From the NCBI RefSeq assembly GCF_963678635.1, contig NC_087069.1, forward strand, positions 3,672,166 through 3,736,165: a stretch of DNA of 64,000 nucleotides. Direction: 5' to 3'. The first letter of the stretch is position 1. Each line of letters begins with the position of its first letter. Under the pieces are notes generated by a model. It saw only the letters and a program-made list of their open reading frames with translations, ran no database searches and had not been told where the DNA came from. Positions 1-11,303 of the stretch are shown here, piece by piece. This stretch comes from Symsagittifera roscoffensis (lineage: Eukaryota; Xenacoelomorpha; Acoela; Convolutidae). The position numbers were made by a program, and so were the translations under genes.

Positions 1-1090
1 GTACGTTGCGAACCAATTTCTCATGATCTTTAGCTTCCCCCTTAGAAACAATTAGAATATCATCCAAGAAGCAAAATGTATTTTTCGAGTAGTTGAGTGT
101 TCTGTCGCTCGCTTTTTGGAACTCAGCCGGCATGTCTGCCAGCCCGTAAAAACCTGTCAGAAATCTGTAAGTTCCCGTTGCATTACCTCCTACAATATTA
201 AAATTGCATAGTTTTGCTGTTTCCGCAGTTAGTCTTATTTGACTGTAGGCATATTTTAAGTCCAACACAGTGAAATAAAGAGAGCCTTCTGATGCTGATG
301 TGATAATCTGGCTAACCCCATCGATCAGTTCGTCCACATTGGGCATCTGATATTTATTTTTGTACAGCTGCCTATTAATGGGTTTGGCGTCCAGGGCTAA
401 TTTGATAGAGTTATCTTTTTTGACTGTGATAACAATTGGGGCAATAAAGCAATCGCTCGTACATTTATCTAATTTTTCAATGTGTCCCTCTTTTAGCAGT
501 TTGTCTAGTTCTGTTTGTACTTTATCCTGGATGTGTATAGGAATTCTCCTACCTTTCTTTTGAATCGGGCACAAAGGATATTTGAATTTTGCACTCACCG
601 TGTGATTTTTTGATTCCCCTTGTCTATCAAATAGATCTTTGAACTTACTATAGAAGAGATTCTTCCAACTTTCCAACTGTTCGCACATTAGTACATCAAA
701 TCTGGATCTTCGTGTTGGAGCTGATTTTTGGGTGGTCTGAATTCCCAGTTTGCTTTGAAGGTCTAGACCTAGTATGCATCGCATACGTCTTTCAGTAACA
801 AGTAGCATTGCTCCCAACACCTCCCAGCCCGCAGAGCGCAGATTAGCTCTTAACGCTCCTAATATCAAAATAGGTCGTTTATTATAATCCACAAACTGCG
901 CGGACAGGTTCAACTTTTCTGCTGGAATAAATTTAGAATTTGAAGGTCCTTCCAAAATTTGTTTCGTAGTCGCCCAATTCAGAAGTGATACTGGGCTACC
1001 AATATCTATAGTCATATTCAAAATATAACTATCAATTTTAACTAGAGCTTTCAGTGCTTTAATTTGATGAGATTTTGAATTCCGGCGAAT
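1..1090 (-). CDS. pol: Gypsy-A pol: protease and reverse transcriptase, partial
   Basis: One open minus-strand frame runs from about 1090 off the left edge, so only the N-terminal part of Pol is present. It starts with an aspartic-protease-like motif, DIGSPVSLLN (about 975-1005), in which Thr or Ser of the usual D-T/S-G is replaced by Ile. The RT follows, with FTVLDLKYAYSQI (about 245-285) and the catalytic box FLDDILIVSKG near 40-75. That box is a Phe variant of the usual Y-x-D-D. RNase H and integrase would lie outside the window. The frame is the same as that of the upstream zinc-knuckle segment and is separated from it by a single TAA at 1091-1093. The RT is confidently Ty3/Gypsy type. 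The exact lineage is not determined. Confidence 0.85.
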   Translation of the reverse strand, partial: MRRNSKSHQIKALKALVKIDSYILNMTIDIGSPVSLLNWATTKQILEGPSNSKFIPAEKLNLSAQFVDYNKRPILILGALRANLRSAGWEVLGAMLLVTERRMRCILGLDLQSKLGIQTTQKSAPTRRSRFDVLMCEQLESWKNLFYSKFKDLFDRQGESKNHTVSAKFKYPLCPIQKKGRRIPIHIQDKVQTELDKLLKEGHIEKLDKCTSDCFIAPIVITVKKDNSIKLALDAKPINRQLYKNKYQMPNVDELIDGVSQIITSASEGSLYFTVLDLKYAYSQIRLTAETAKLCNFNIVGGNATGTYRFLTGFYGLADMPAEFQKASDRTLNYSKNTFCFLDDILIVSKGEAKDHEKLVRNV

Positions 1091-1411
1091 TTAGATTTTT
1101 TCTACATTGTCCGGTTTTTCCGTCAACTTTTCCTTCTGACTCTTTTCATCATTGTTCTCTAACACCCGTTTGTTGATGTATTTTTCTATGTTTGAAATGG
1201 AGGTGAAATCCTCCTCTACGGTCAATATTTCAAACTCGTCACATGAATCAAACGTTTGTATGAAATTGCACTCCTCCTCTGCACTCGAATCTTCATGTGC
1301 GATCTCGTTAACCTGCTGAGACTTACACATTTTAGCGAAGTGGTTGGGTTTGTTACAGTTTTTACATGTTTTACCCATTGCCGGGCAATTTTTCAAATGA
1401 TTTTTCCCCAA
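1091..1411 (-). pseudogene. gag: Gypsy-A gag: nucleocapsid zinc-knuckle segment
   Basis: This frame carries a CCHC knuckle, CKNCNKPNHFAKMC (C-x2-C-x4-H-x4-C), that binds retroelement RNA. It is followed by an acidic linker and a Lys-rich tail that ends in TAA, directly before the in-frame protease. A first knuckle (CTRCGRAFG) sits in the neighbouring frame just upstream, so a one-base shift near 1390-1410 splits the double knuckle typical of Gypsy gag proteins. The segment is therefore recorded as frameshifted. The single TAA between nucleocapsid and protease could be a readthrough site or simply decay. Confidence 0.75.
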
Positions 1412-1906
1412 ACGCTCTACCGCATCTCGTGCATTGTTTGTGGTCTCCTTTAGCTTTCTGAGTATTTTCGTACTGTTTTCTTCTATTTTGATTTTGACGT
1501 TTAGAGTTATACCCTTTGTTTCCTATTGCCATAATCGGTTCTTGTTTGATCTTCATCTGTGTATTTGGAAATAATCCAGAGTTGTTTACGCTTGATGAAG
1601 ATTTTTGAAATGCTTGGGTGGTTTGTTTGCTATGTTCAAACTTTATCGCACGCTTTAGAACTTCTTCGGGAGAAAACGTTTCGAAAGTAAATGTGTCTTG
1701 AAGGACAACATTTTTCATTCTGGAGATAAATAAGTCTCTTACCAATTCTTCTTCCAACACTCCCAATTCGGCCTTTGCTGCTTGTGCAGTCAGTGCCGCA
1801 TGAAAAGATTCCAGCGTTTCATTTGATTCATGGGACCGTGTGAACAGTTTGTATCTCTCATAGGTAATACATTTCGTCTTCTCAAATGAGACCTTGGCTA
1901 AACGAA
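1371..1906 (-). pseudogene. gag: Gypsy-A gag: capsid C-terminal segment
   Basis: The frame is open here. It includes ELVRDLFISRMKNVVLQ and a Lys/Gln-rich linker that leads into the first zinc-knuckle cysteines. The E-x-x-V-R-D-x-F-I sequence is typical of the C-terminal capsid helices of Gypsy-type gag. The start is not a true initiation site; the frame continues from further upstream. It is joined to the nucleocapsid segment by a frameshift near 1400 and to the upstream gag segment by another near 1900. No function beyond capsid assembly is implied. Confidence 0.65.
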
Positions 1907-2425
1907 TTATATCGCGAAACCCCAGTTTAGATATTTCTGTGTGAGGATTCTTTTGAATGAATTTTTTCTTCCCTTCCGCTCCAAAGCGAGGAATAATCTC
2001 GATGTCAGCCGTTTTTCAACTTCATGATAGAAAACATTGTGTCCCACTCTAGGTCCTCTCCGCATCCGTTCTTCATTTTCTTGAACCACTCTATCTCGAG
2101 CCAATCTGTCTCGTGCTTCTCTTTCTCCTACTGCAGGCGCATCCTAGTTTTGCACTGGTGGCTCAGGAGTTGGTAGAGGTTCTTCTAATACCGGTTTAGG
2201 TTCTTGTAACATTATTTCTGGATCCACATTCTCTTTAACCGTAACAGCTAATAGGAACTGATCGAGCCATGTTTCAAAACTCCAGGGTGGGTCTGAATTT
2301 GTGAATGCCCAGAATACGGGGATTCCCAGATCAGTCCTATTATCTTGGGCTGTAAAACCGGATCCCGCCATGTGGTAACTAACTAAACCTCTAAAGTTTT
2401 GTAATGAAAACTGAATTGGTTTCAA
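1907..2425 (-). pseudogene. gag: Gypsy-A gag: N-terminal segment
   Basis: Two minus-strand pieces (2144-2425 and 1907-2104) in different frames look like the beginning of the same gag. The first starts at an ATG 250 bp inside the presumed LTR edge and contains a capsid-like stretch, WSFETWLDQFLLAV, followed by a Pro/Glu-rich tail. The second is Arg-rich. A frame break near 2105-2145 separates them. The segment is assigned to gag by position between LTR and capsid and by general character. I cannot recognise a specific family from this part alone. Confidence 0.5.
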
Positions 2426-2489
2426 AGGATTAATTTAACCATTGAACCATATTGTTTTTCTGTTGTTAGTTTCCGATTGTTGACTGTGT

Positions 2490-2675
2490 ACGGATTCACA
2501 GATCGGAGAGAGAATGACTCTCTATCTTTGCAATAAAGGTCGTGTAGAGTTGACCTTGGTTATTTATAATAATGTACTATAATTTACAGATAACAATATG
2601 AATAGCACGTTCAAGGCCACTATGTGATTACTGCATGGTTACTGCAATTGCAGTAGCAGTTGCGGTACCACACAC
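2490..2675 (-). repeat. Probable 5' LTR or LTR part of Gypsy-A
   Basis: This lies between the gag start and the point (about 2675) where sequence shared with 6727 onward resumes, so its right edge is an insertion junction. On the minus strand it begins with TG, contains a TATA-like TATAAATAACC, and ends near CAACA. The matching 3' LTR lies outside the window, so the bounds are inferred and no primer-binding site is assigned. Confidence 0.4.
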
Positions 2676-3704
2676 CCAACTTAGATCCACTTCTGTGATG
2701 CAAATGTTTTTGTTTGCCCGGAATCTTCTTGAGTAAAAATGTGCAAAAATTTTCCGAAGACTATCAGTCGAATGGAGACCCCAGCAAAACCGACAATCAA
2801 GGTTCAGTATAAAGATGACAACCTGAGATCGGAATTCAATGGCCAATTTAGCAGCTTGGCATCTAAAGCTTTTGATGATCTGGGTTCCACAAATATTTCA
2901 GTTACTAAGTGAAAAACGATGGCCTAATTGGTTCTCCAAACCCAAGCTACCAACCTGTTGTTGATGATTGTTAGGAGGTGAATATAAGAAGCTGATCACT
3001 TGGACAATTACTGTGACTTTGTTGATTTGAGGGTAAGATCACAGAGCTCAACCCTTCAGTTTGCTGTTGCGAGCCGTATATCGTAACGGACCTTTCCCCT
3101 TGATCTTAACCACAGCCCCCTAAGCTTCGTATGAATCTTTAATGACACTAAGGAAACATTCGTAATCCTTTAATTTGTTTAGCTATTCAAGACTTAAGCT
3201 TCATTTTTAAGCTTTAAAAATCCAGAAAATGGTTCAGTATTTCTCGCACAATTATCTTCAATTTCTTTTGCCAGCTGAATAACTCATATCGCAAGATTAA
3301 ATCATCAATTCGGTAACTATACATTATTTTTATTTTGACTTATGAATCTGTACAAGTGTAAAGCAGTCATATATGGTCAGAAATACGGAACTGATAAAAT
3401 TTTTGAATCCATACCCAGCTCTAGGTTGTTTTTTTTACGTGATGAAAAATACTGAACAATGAAAGAGGAAGACACACCCGCCTTGACTTATGAATCTGTA
3501 CAAGTGTAAAGCAGTCATATATGGTCAGAAATACGGAACTGATAAAGTTTTTGAATCCATACCCAGCTCTAGGTTGTTTTTTCTACGTGATGAAAAATAC
3601 TGAACAATGAAAGAGGAAGACACACCCGCCTTGAACTCAGTTTTGGTTTCAAAACTTCGAAGTGCAGTAAAAAAACGAAACCCAGACCAAAAAGTTTGCC
3701 AATA
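2675..3704. repeat. Duplicated flank, copy 1
   Basis: This about 1-kb stretch is nearly identical to 6727-7609 and in both places directly abuts an LTR of the giant-element family. No convincing gene is present; short frames on either strand have no recognisable domain. Together with the LTR and 3' internal piece beyond, it forms a segmentally duplicated block. It is longer than its partner because of the 148-bp tandem duplication listed separately. Confidence 0.8.
3335..3634. repeat. 148-bp tandem duplication
   Basis: The sequence beginning TTGACTTATGAATCTGTAC at 3335 restarts at 3483, giving two direct copies with a 148-bp period and only scattered differences. The paralogous block at 7390-7530 has a single copy, so this duplication happened after the two blocks separated. 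Confidence 0.85.
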
Positions 3705-4206
3705 TGAGTTTATGTCCGGGATGGCTTTCTCCTAGAGTAATTTCGGATAGCGTACACCGTCTGTTCGTCACGCTATCTTATTTTCGACCGGATAGATTCG
3801 TGCAACTTCTTGGTCTAATACCAATCTTAATCTTACTCGTATATCTCCTCGTCTCAATGGATCTAGTGTATACTGGTATTCGCGATGCTTGATATCAAGA
3901 ACTATTCTGAGGAAGAGCAGCTGGTTTTGATAAGTTAATTTTATTTATTTAAAAACTTGTTATTTAAAAACTTGTTTTAATTAATTAAAAATTCTGAGGA
4001 AGAGCAGCTGTTTTTGATAAGTTAATTTTAATTAATTTAAATAAAGTTAATTTCTGTTCTGGCTGAACCTAAAAAAAGTTTTAGCTTTACAAATTTTTGT
4101 AAGTGTTAGTTATGGATCATATTTGGTTAGTTATTAGTATTTTGCAGAAATATTTTATCCAGAGTATAATATGATAAAATAAAAACTTGTTATTAAATGG
4201 TTCCAC
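3705..4206 (-). repeat. LTR of the giant-element family, copy A
   Basis: It aligns with the intact LTRs at 14897 and 33827, sharing the core from GTAATTTCGGATAG through CGTGCAACTTCTT. It starts with TGAGTT, ends with GGTTCCA, and is followed by the same CCCATCC purine-tract complement as the intact element. It is longer (502 bp) than the 410-bp intact LTRs, partly because of an internal partial repeat of TTCTGAGGAAGAGCAGCTG (near 3902 and 3988). Only the 3' end of an element follows, so this is a 3' LTR of a truncated copy. Confidence 0.8.
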
Positions 4207-5533
4207 CCATCCGCGGCTTAGAGAGTTTTAAAGTTTTAAGTTGAATCTTGTTAAGGATGGACGGAGAGGTTTCTGGTTTAATTAGAGCAGATTCTTTCGG
4301 AGCAGTGGTTGCGTGAAGGAAGAGAAAGAAACAGTTGCTCGTGTTGTGGAGTAATTGTCTTCATAGAGAGACAAGGAGTACAGTAGCTTGTATTTCAGAA
4401 GTGGGTTTCGTATAACATGGTCGAGTTGAGGGATCGTGTCAAGGTTGCAGGATTATACAGTGACGTGTCGATTTCATTGAGTAGAGAGAGACGACGTGCA
4501 ATCTCAACTCTTCATCGAATAGTGAGATAGGGTTTGAGTTCTTTGAGTGAAGCGCCAAGTGACCTGGATTCGTAATGAGTTCAACATCGAGTCAGCCGTT
4601 GTTCTTGTTCAATGGTTACCGTCGCTGCGATGTTGGTTCCATACTTTAGGTCCTGTGAGGGTTGTGAATACGGCAACAAACCAATAGATTTGCCTTTCCA
4701 GAGGCTACAGGAATATCAGCGGGTTTCATCTCTCTTTGCTGCTCCTTCCTTTTGCTCTAGGAAATCGTTTTATCCTATATGTTTATATCTGCACCTTAAT
4801 AGTGAAATCAGTTTTAGTTGTGATTGTTAATAATTGTTTTCGCAAAAGTGTTTTTATTAGTTTCGGTTATTTTAAAGAGTTGCTCCCCCTAGAGCTACTG
4901 ACGTCAAAAATGTGGAGTGTGTCAAAAATTTGAAGCGTGCTTAAGCGCGATGGATGGAGCCGGCTATAGAGCATTCTCAAGATGTCCTTTCCTGGTTGGC
5001 TGTGTGAGTATTTTTTACCGCCTCGTTGAGCAGAATCTCTTCTCGTGATCAATTTTTTCTTCTTAGTAAGGTATTTTTATCTTTTACTCTATGATTGTGT
5101 CTATTTTTCGAAAACAGATTGTCGTGGTTTGTGTAGTTTGTTTTAGTTGTTTTTCGTTTTCAAGCGGTTTTAAAAAAGTTTTAAAGTGAGTTTCAATAGA
5201 ATAATTTATCCAGTTTTGATCTGGGTTTAATCCAGTTTGGGTACCGTGGGACGTTCTTATTCATGCTGTTAGTTTTGTGGCGTTAGTAAGCTGCGTTGGT
5301 TATCCTAATTCCTTCCAACCGGATAAAGGGAAAGTTTTGAAAACGCGTGAAAGCAACTTAATTTTGTGATCATTTAGTCTGTGAAATTAAAAATTCATGA
5401 TTTACAAAACATTTCGGCGAGTTACTCTTTATGGTTGAAAAGAGTGCGTAAAATGAGGGCGAGTGAATTGGGAGCACACATAAAAAAATAGCAACATAAA
5501 TTTTTTTGTTTATCATTTTACTAGTTCGTATTG
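4207..5533 (-). mobile_element. 3' internal fragment of the giant family, copy A
   Basis: This is non-coding sequence homologous to the 3' UTR of the intact element (15307-16600) and near-identical to 8025-9352. It includes the shared GCCGGCTATAGAGCATxCTC block near 4960-4980 and the GGGTTTAATCCAGTTTGGGTACCG block near 5220. Homology stops at about 5533, where an unrelated repeat begins, so the copy is truncated before any gene. No open frame here is supported. Confidence 0.75.
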
Positions 5534-6726
5534 CAAATCGAATTTCGTACGCAAACAAACATTTTTCAAATTTTTGTTTGCATGCAAAATTTATTATTTT
5601 GTGTGCATAACGTAGTCCTGGATACGATAAAATTGGCTTTTATTTTCTTTTCACTTAAATTTTTTTTTCAAAAACGCTGAAAATTCCTATTTCTTTTGTA
5701 TGGGGTGTCAATGTAAGCCTTGATCAATGTCTGATAACTTGAAAATTCAAAAATTTAAAAAAATCATCATTAAAATATTTTGCCAAAAAATAAAAGTTCG
5801 TTACTTTTGTTATATGAATTGTGAAAAACAGCCAGTTTCAGGTCGTTTGCTATGCATTGTAAATGCAAGACCGTCCAACCTTTGGTGTTTTGAGTAACCA
5901 AGGTCTTTGTCACTTGTGTTCGGTTGCAAACACAACCGAAAGTTTTTCTTCAGAAACTAAATTTAGAAAGAAAAAATCAAAATTTTCTGGTTTATGGAAA
6001 ATCGCCTATCATACAATTTTCATATATGGAAAAATGTTTATCATAGAGATTTCATACAATGTTCTGTACGTATGGCATTGTATGGAATTGTATGACAAGA
6101 AGTTTTTCATAAATGGAAATTGTATGATTAGAAGTTTTGGTCAACCCGGGTGATGTAAAATATTTTTTTTTGAAAAAAATGCTTTCCAAACAATTTCCAT
6201 ATATGAAAACTGTATGAATGGCATTTCTTGATGACGACACAAAGGTATTTTTGAAAAATTGCCGCCAAATCTTTTTTTTTTTTCAACCTCAAATCGAAAT
6301 TTGTACGCAAACAAACAATTTCCGAAATTTTTTTTTGCATGCAAAATTTAATTTTCTGTGTGCATAATGTAGTCCTGGATACAATAATATTGGTAAATGT
6401 AAATATAAATGTAAGGCGTCCAACCTTTGGTGCTTTGAGTAACCAAGGTCTTTGTCACTTGTGTTCGGTTGCAAACACAACCCAAAATTTTTCAGGAAAT
6501 AAATTTAGAAACAAAAAACATTTTTTTGGTGTATGGAGAAAACACCTATCATACAATTTCCATTTATGGCAAAATGTTTATTACAGAGTTTTCATACAAT
6601 GTTCTGTACGTATGGATTTGTACGAAATTGTATAAAAAGAAATTTCCCGTTTATGAGAATTGTATGATAAGCACTTTTGGTCAACCCGGGCAGCTATTGA
6701 AACTGAACCTACTACCTAATGTAATA
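5534..6726. repeat. Two diverged copies of an interspersed repeat
   Basis: The stretch contains two related units. AAATCGAATTTCGTACGCAAAC at 5535 matches 6293, and GTCCAACCTTTGGTG at 5873 matches 6418. Both units share a block of many CATACAAT/CATATATGG words and both end in TTTTGGTCAACCCGGG. The repeat interrupts the duplicated block at 5533 and 6727. Short plus-strand frames that translate these words twice are explained by the repeat and are not genes. Confidence 0.7.
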
Positions 6727-7609
6727 TACCCAACTTAGATCCACTTCTGTGATACAAATGTTTTTGTTTGCCCAGAATCTTCTTGAGTAAAAAAATGCAA
6801 ACATTTTCCGAAGACTATCAGTCGAATGGAGACTCCAGTAAAACCGACAATCAAGGTTCAGTATAAAGATGACAACCTGAGATCGGAATTCAATGGCCAA
6901 TTTAGCAGCTTGGCATCTAAAGCTTTTGATGACCTGGGTTCCATAAGTATTTCAGTTACTAAGTGAAAAACGATGGCCTAATTGGTTCTCCAAACCCAAA
7001 CTACCAACTTGTTGTTGATGATTGGTAGGAAGTGAATATAAGAAGCTGATCACTTGGACAATTACTGTGACTTTGTTGATTTGAGGGTAAGATCACAGAG
7101 CTCAACCCTTCAGTTTGCTGTTGCGAGCCGTATATCGTAACGGACCTTTCCCCTTGATCATAACCACAGCCCCTAAGCTTCGTAGGAATCTTTAATGACA
7201 CTAAGGAAACATTCGTAATTCTTTAATTTGTTTAGCTATTCAAGACTTAAGCTTCATTTTTAAGCTTTAAAAATCCAGAAAATGGTTCAGTATTTCTCGC
7301 ACAATTATCTTCAATTTCTTTTGCCAGCTGTATAACTCATATCGCAAGATTAAATCATCAATTCGGTAAGTATACATTATATTTATTTTGACTTATGAAT
7401 CTCTACAAGTGTAAAGCAGTCATATATGGTCAGAAATACGGAACTGATAAAATTTTTGAATCCATACCCAGCTCTAGGTTGTTTTTTCTACGTGATGAAA
7501 AATACTGAACAATGAAAGAGGAAGACACACCCGCCTTGAACTCAGTTTTGGTTTCAAAACTTCGAAGTGCAGTAAAAAAACGAAACCCAGACCGAAAAGT
7601 TTGCCAATA
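6727..7609. repeat. Duplicated flank, copy 2
   Basis: This is the partner of 2675-3704, starting at CCAACTTAGATCC and running to the LTR at 7610 with only scattered substitutions. It has no recognisable gene. It holds a single copy of the 148-bp unit doubled in copy 1. Confidence 0.8.
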
Positions 7610-8024
7610 TGAGTTTATTTCCGGGATGGCTTTCTCCTAGAGTAATTTCGGATAGCGTACGCCGTCTGTTCGTCACGTTATCTTATTTTCGACCGGATAG
7701 ATTCGTGCAACTTCTTGTTCTAATACCAATCTTAATCTTACTCGTATATCTCCTCGTCTCAATGGATCTAGTGTATACTGGTATTCGCGATGCTTGATAT
7801 CAAGAACTATTCTGAGGAAGAGCAGCTGGTTTTGATAAGTTAATTTTAATTAATTTAAATAAAGTTAATTTCTGTTCTGGCTGAACCTAAAAAAAAGTTT
7901 TAGCTTTACAAATTTTTGTAAGTGTTAGTTATGGATCATATTTGGTTAGTTATTAGTATTTTGCAGAAATATTTTATCCAGAGTATAATATGATAAAATA
8001 AAAACTTGTTATTAAATGGTTCCA
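7610..8024 (-). repeat. LTR of the giant-element family, copy B
   Basis: This is 415 bp from TGAGTTTATTTCC to GGTTCCA, nearly identical to copy A apart from the extra partial repeat there. It is followed by CCCATCCGCGG and the family's 3' UTR. It is the 3' LTR of the decayed copy that extends to about 12875. Confidence 0.8.
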
Positions 8025-9590
8025 CCCATCCGCGGCTTAGAGAGTTTTAAAGTTTTAAGTTGAATCTTGTTAAGGATGGACGGAGAGGTTTCTTGTTTAA
8101 TTAGAGCAGATTCTTTCGGAGCAGTGGTTGCGTGAAGGAAGAGAAAGAAACAGTTGCTCGTGTTGTGGAGTAATTGTCTTCATAGAGAGACAAGGAGTAC
8201 AGTAGCTTGTATTTCAGAAGTGGGTTTCGTATAACATGGTCGAGTTGAGGGATCGTGTCAAGGTTGCAGGATTATACAGTGACGTGTCGATTTCATTGAG
8301 TAGAGAGAGACGACGTGCAATCTCAACTCTTCATCGAATAGTGAGATAGGGTTTGAGTTCTTTGAGTGAAGCGCCAAGTGACCTGGATTCGTAATGAGTT
8401 CAACATCGAGTCAGCCGTTGTTCTTGTTCAATGGTTACCGTCGCTGCGATGTTGGTTCCATACTTTAGGTCCTGTGAGGGTTGTGAATACGGCAACAAAC
8501 CAATAGATTTGCCTTTCCAGAGGCAACAGGAATATCAGCGGGTTTCATCTCTCTTTGCTGCTCCTTCCTTTTGCTCTAGGAAATTGTTTTATCCTATATG
8601 TTTATATCTGCACCTTAATAGTGAAATCAGTTTTAGTTGTGATTGTTAATAATTGTTTTCGCAAAAGTGTTTTTATTAGTTTCGGTTATTTTAAAGAGTT
8701 GCTCCCACTAGAGCTACTGACGTCAAAAATGAGGAGTGTGTCAAAAATTTGAAGCGTGTTTAAGCGCGATGGATGGAGCCGGCTATAGAGCATTCTCAAG
8801 ATGTCCTTTCCTGGTTGGCTGTGTGAGTATTTTTTACCGCCTCGTTGAGCAGAATCTCTTCTCGTGATCAATTTTTTCTTCGTAGTCAGGTATTTTTATC
8901 TTTTACTCTATGATTGTGTCTCTTTTTCGAAAACAGATTGTTGTGGTTTGTGTAGTTTGTTTTAGTTGTTTTTCGTTTTCAAGCGGTTTTAAAAAAGTTT
9001 TAAAGTGAGTTTCAAAAGAGTAATTTATCCAGTTTTGATCTGAGTTTAATCCAATTTGGTTATCGTGGGACGTTCTTATTCATGCTGTTGGTTTTGTGGC
9101 GTTAGTAAGCTGCGTTGGTTATCTTAATTCCTTCCGACCGGATAAAGGGAAAGTTTTGAAAACGCGTGAAAGCAACTTAATTTTGTGATCCTTTAGTCTG
9201 TGAAATTAAAAACTCATGATTTACAAAACATTTCGGCAAGTTACTCTTTATGGTTGAAAAGAGTGCGTAAAATGAGGGCGAGTGACATGGGAGCACACAT
9301 AAAAAAATAGCAACACAAATTTTTTTTTTATTATCATTTTACTAGTTCGTATTGTGAATTTAGAACATTATTATCATTTTATTGTTAATTATTGAGACTA
9401 CTTCGCTGCTATAACTTATGACACATAGTTAGATAAAAAAAATTCAAGATTTTTTAAAATTTAAATTTTATGATTTTAGAAGAATGATTGGTAAAATTTT
9501 TAAAAAAAAGGTGAAAAACACGTGTAAAAATGGTGAGTGTTTCAATTATTAGTAAGAAGGATATATTAAATTGATACTTACAAAGGGTCC
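8025..9590 (-). mobile_element. 3' UTR of decayed giant-family copy B
   Basis: It is homologous to 15307-16919 of the intact element and, to 9352, nearly identical to copy A. Beyond 9352 only copy B continues. At 9530-9595 the minus strand shows the same GTAAGTAT donor and a TTACTAAT branch-like word as the intact element. The acceptor position reads TTG and not TAG, so splicing would be lost here. No coding frame is supported. Confidence 0.7.
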
Positions 9591-11303
9591 TGTTCCGGAA
9601 AAATTCCATGGGGGAAGTTAGTTTTGATGGCGTGTGAGGTTACCAAAAGCTTGCCAAGCATGCAGATTATGTTTTTAGTGCGTAAGAGTGGACAAAGCAA
9701 TTCAAGCGGGCGGATGATATTGACTTCTTCGGTGACTGCAAAAATTTCGTGTTCAGAGTTTTTGATGAGGCTGTACAGATTAGATTTACTTTAAAAATTG
9801 AATACTCTCTACAAATGCAATTTCGACGAGTTGGAAAAACTCAAGCGGGATGATATTGGGGCGGGAGACTTCAAGCGGAAAGTTGTTCGTGAGGAGCAAA
9901 GTTGTAGATTTGTCTCACAGTACCATACGTACGGAAAATGCCGTGAAGGTTAGGGATTTGATGCATTATGTGAAAATTAAAAATCAGGGTGATGTATATT
10001 TAAAAATAATAAACAAGAAGCGGAATGGAGATTAAGGGATAGTGAACTGTGAAGATAGTGTCATTAGAAAAACCTATAGTAAGTTGAAATGTGTGTAAGG
10101 TTAGTTTTAAACGTAACTTCATGTGAACAGTAAATATCTCGTTCTTTTGGTGTTAGAATACTAATTGGTAGTGTACAATGATTAAATTTACTGTAAAATT
10201 GTTCGTAAGCTCTTTTATTCGTTAGTGCTTGATCGATGATGTAATCAAATTAGTTTTTAGTGCTATCGAGGTCAAATTTGTATTCAGATTTTGTGAAAAA
10301 TTTTTCGGTTAATTGCGCATTCACATTAAGGTCATTGTCATATGGTGAGTCTTCCATATATCGGACGACTGTATAATCATATTGATTAATAGATTATCGG
10401 TTAGTTTTTGTGCAACGACTTGGTTAAGTGTTTGATTTAAGCCTATGTTTGTGAAATGACTTAGGTGGAGTGCGTTGTTTAATTGATCAATAATTGAACC
10501 GCGAAGCTCGTCGTCGTCTGTTTTTTTGGGTGTTTTTTAGTGGATTATTGAAATTTTTATATGATATCTATGGAAAGGTTGGTAGTAGAGAATATTTATC
10601 AACATATTGCGCTGGTTGGGCTTGATTTTCTCCGTTGTAATAGGTGTACTGAGGGATGAAGGGAAGCTTTTCTAGTAAAATTGCGGATGAAGTAGTGTGG
10701 CGTGCACGATGGTCTAGGAGTCGGGATGATGAAGGGCCGTTAATTAGAAAATGTGCTATACTATGGCGATGTTTGCGTTTCATAAATTTTTTTGCGCACA
10801 AGTTGGGGTGACATGGACAGAGGGGATGGTTGATTCGCATGTTGAGGCAAAGTGAGTTTATGATCTTGAAAAGTAAAAAAATTATGAACTTGTTACTGGT
10901 GAGTATTAAAATCGTCTAGTTCATGATCAATTTGATCATCTGTGATGGGACTAGGTACATCGGTTGCATTACTTGAAAAAGAGAGAGTATAGGGGTAACG
11001 TCAATGTGCGAGGATGCGGAGGTAGAATTTTAAACAGGGGCTGGGGTTGTTATAGGCTGAAAAGATGTTTGGTAAAATTGGTGGACTGGACTTGGAATCT
11101 AAGAATTCATCGGGTGTATCTACAGTGGATTTATTGAAATCAGAGTTAGTATTATAAACAGTTTGGGTTGAGTAGTCAGAGCCCATGTGTGGTGAGTTAG
11201 TAGAAAAACTGGGTAGGGTAGAAGAGGTAATGAGAGAATCCTTACGTGGCAGATTAGATGGGTAGCAAAGGGAACGTTTGGGGGATCCAACTTGGCGGCT
11301 CAT
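9591..11303 (-). pseudogene. ORF602 homologue, decayed copy B
   Basis: The reading starts at an ATG at 11303 with MSRQVGSPKRS, matching MSRQLGSLHRS of the intact accessory ORF. It then shares a Ser/Thr/Pro-rich region with VDTPDEF (intact IETPDEF). Near 10568-10840 a frame matches the middle of the protein: PFIPQYTYYN and FVDEY-like YVDKYSLLPTF. The end near 9600 reads FPHGIFPEQDPL (intact FPHGFFPDD). Several frameshifts and stops break it. Its ATG overlaps the upstream env stop as ATGA, exactly as in the intact element. Confidence 0.75.

Noticed and set aside
3704-3892. Plus-strand frame repeated at 7609, 14748-15071, 33747-34001 and 52694
   Set aside because: It is translation of the LTR on the non-coding strand, so its conservation reflects LTR homology and not a protein.
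5863-6738. Related plus-strand frames with a shared LSNQGLCHLCSVANTT sequence
   Set aside because: The similarity comes from two copies of a DNA repeat. The frames end differently and have no domain.
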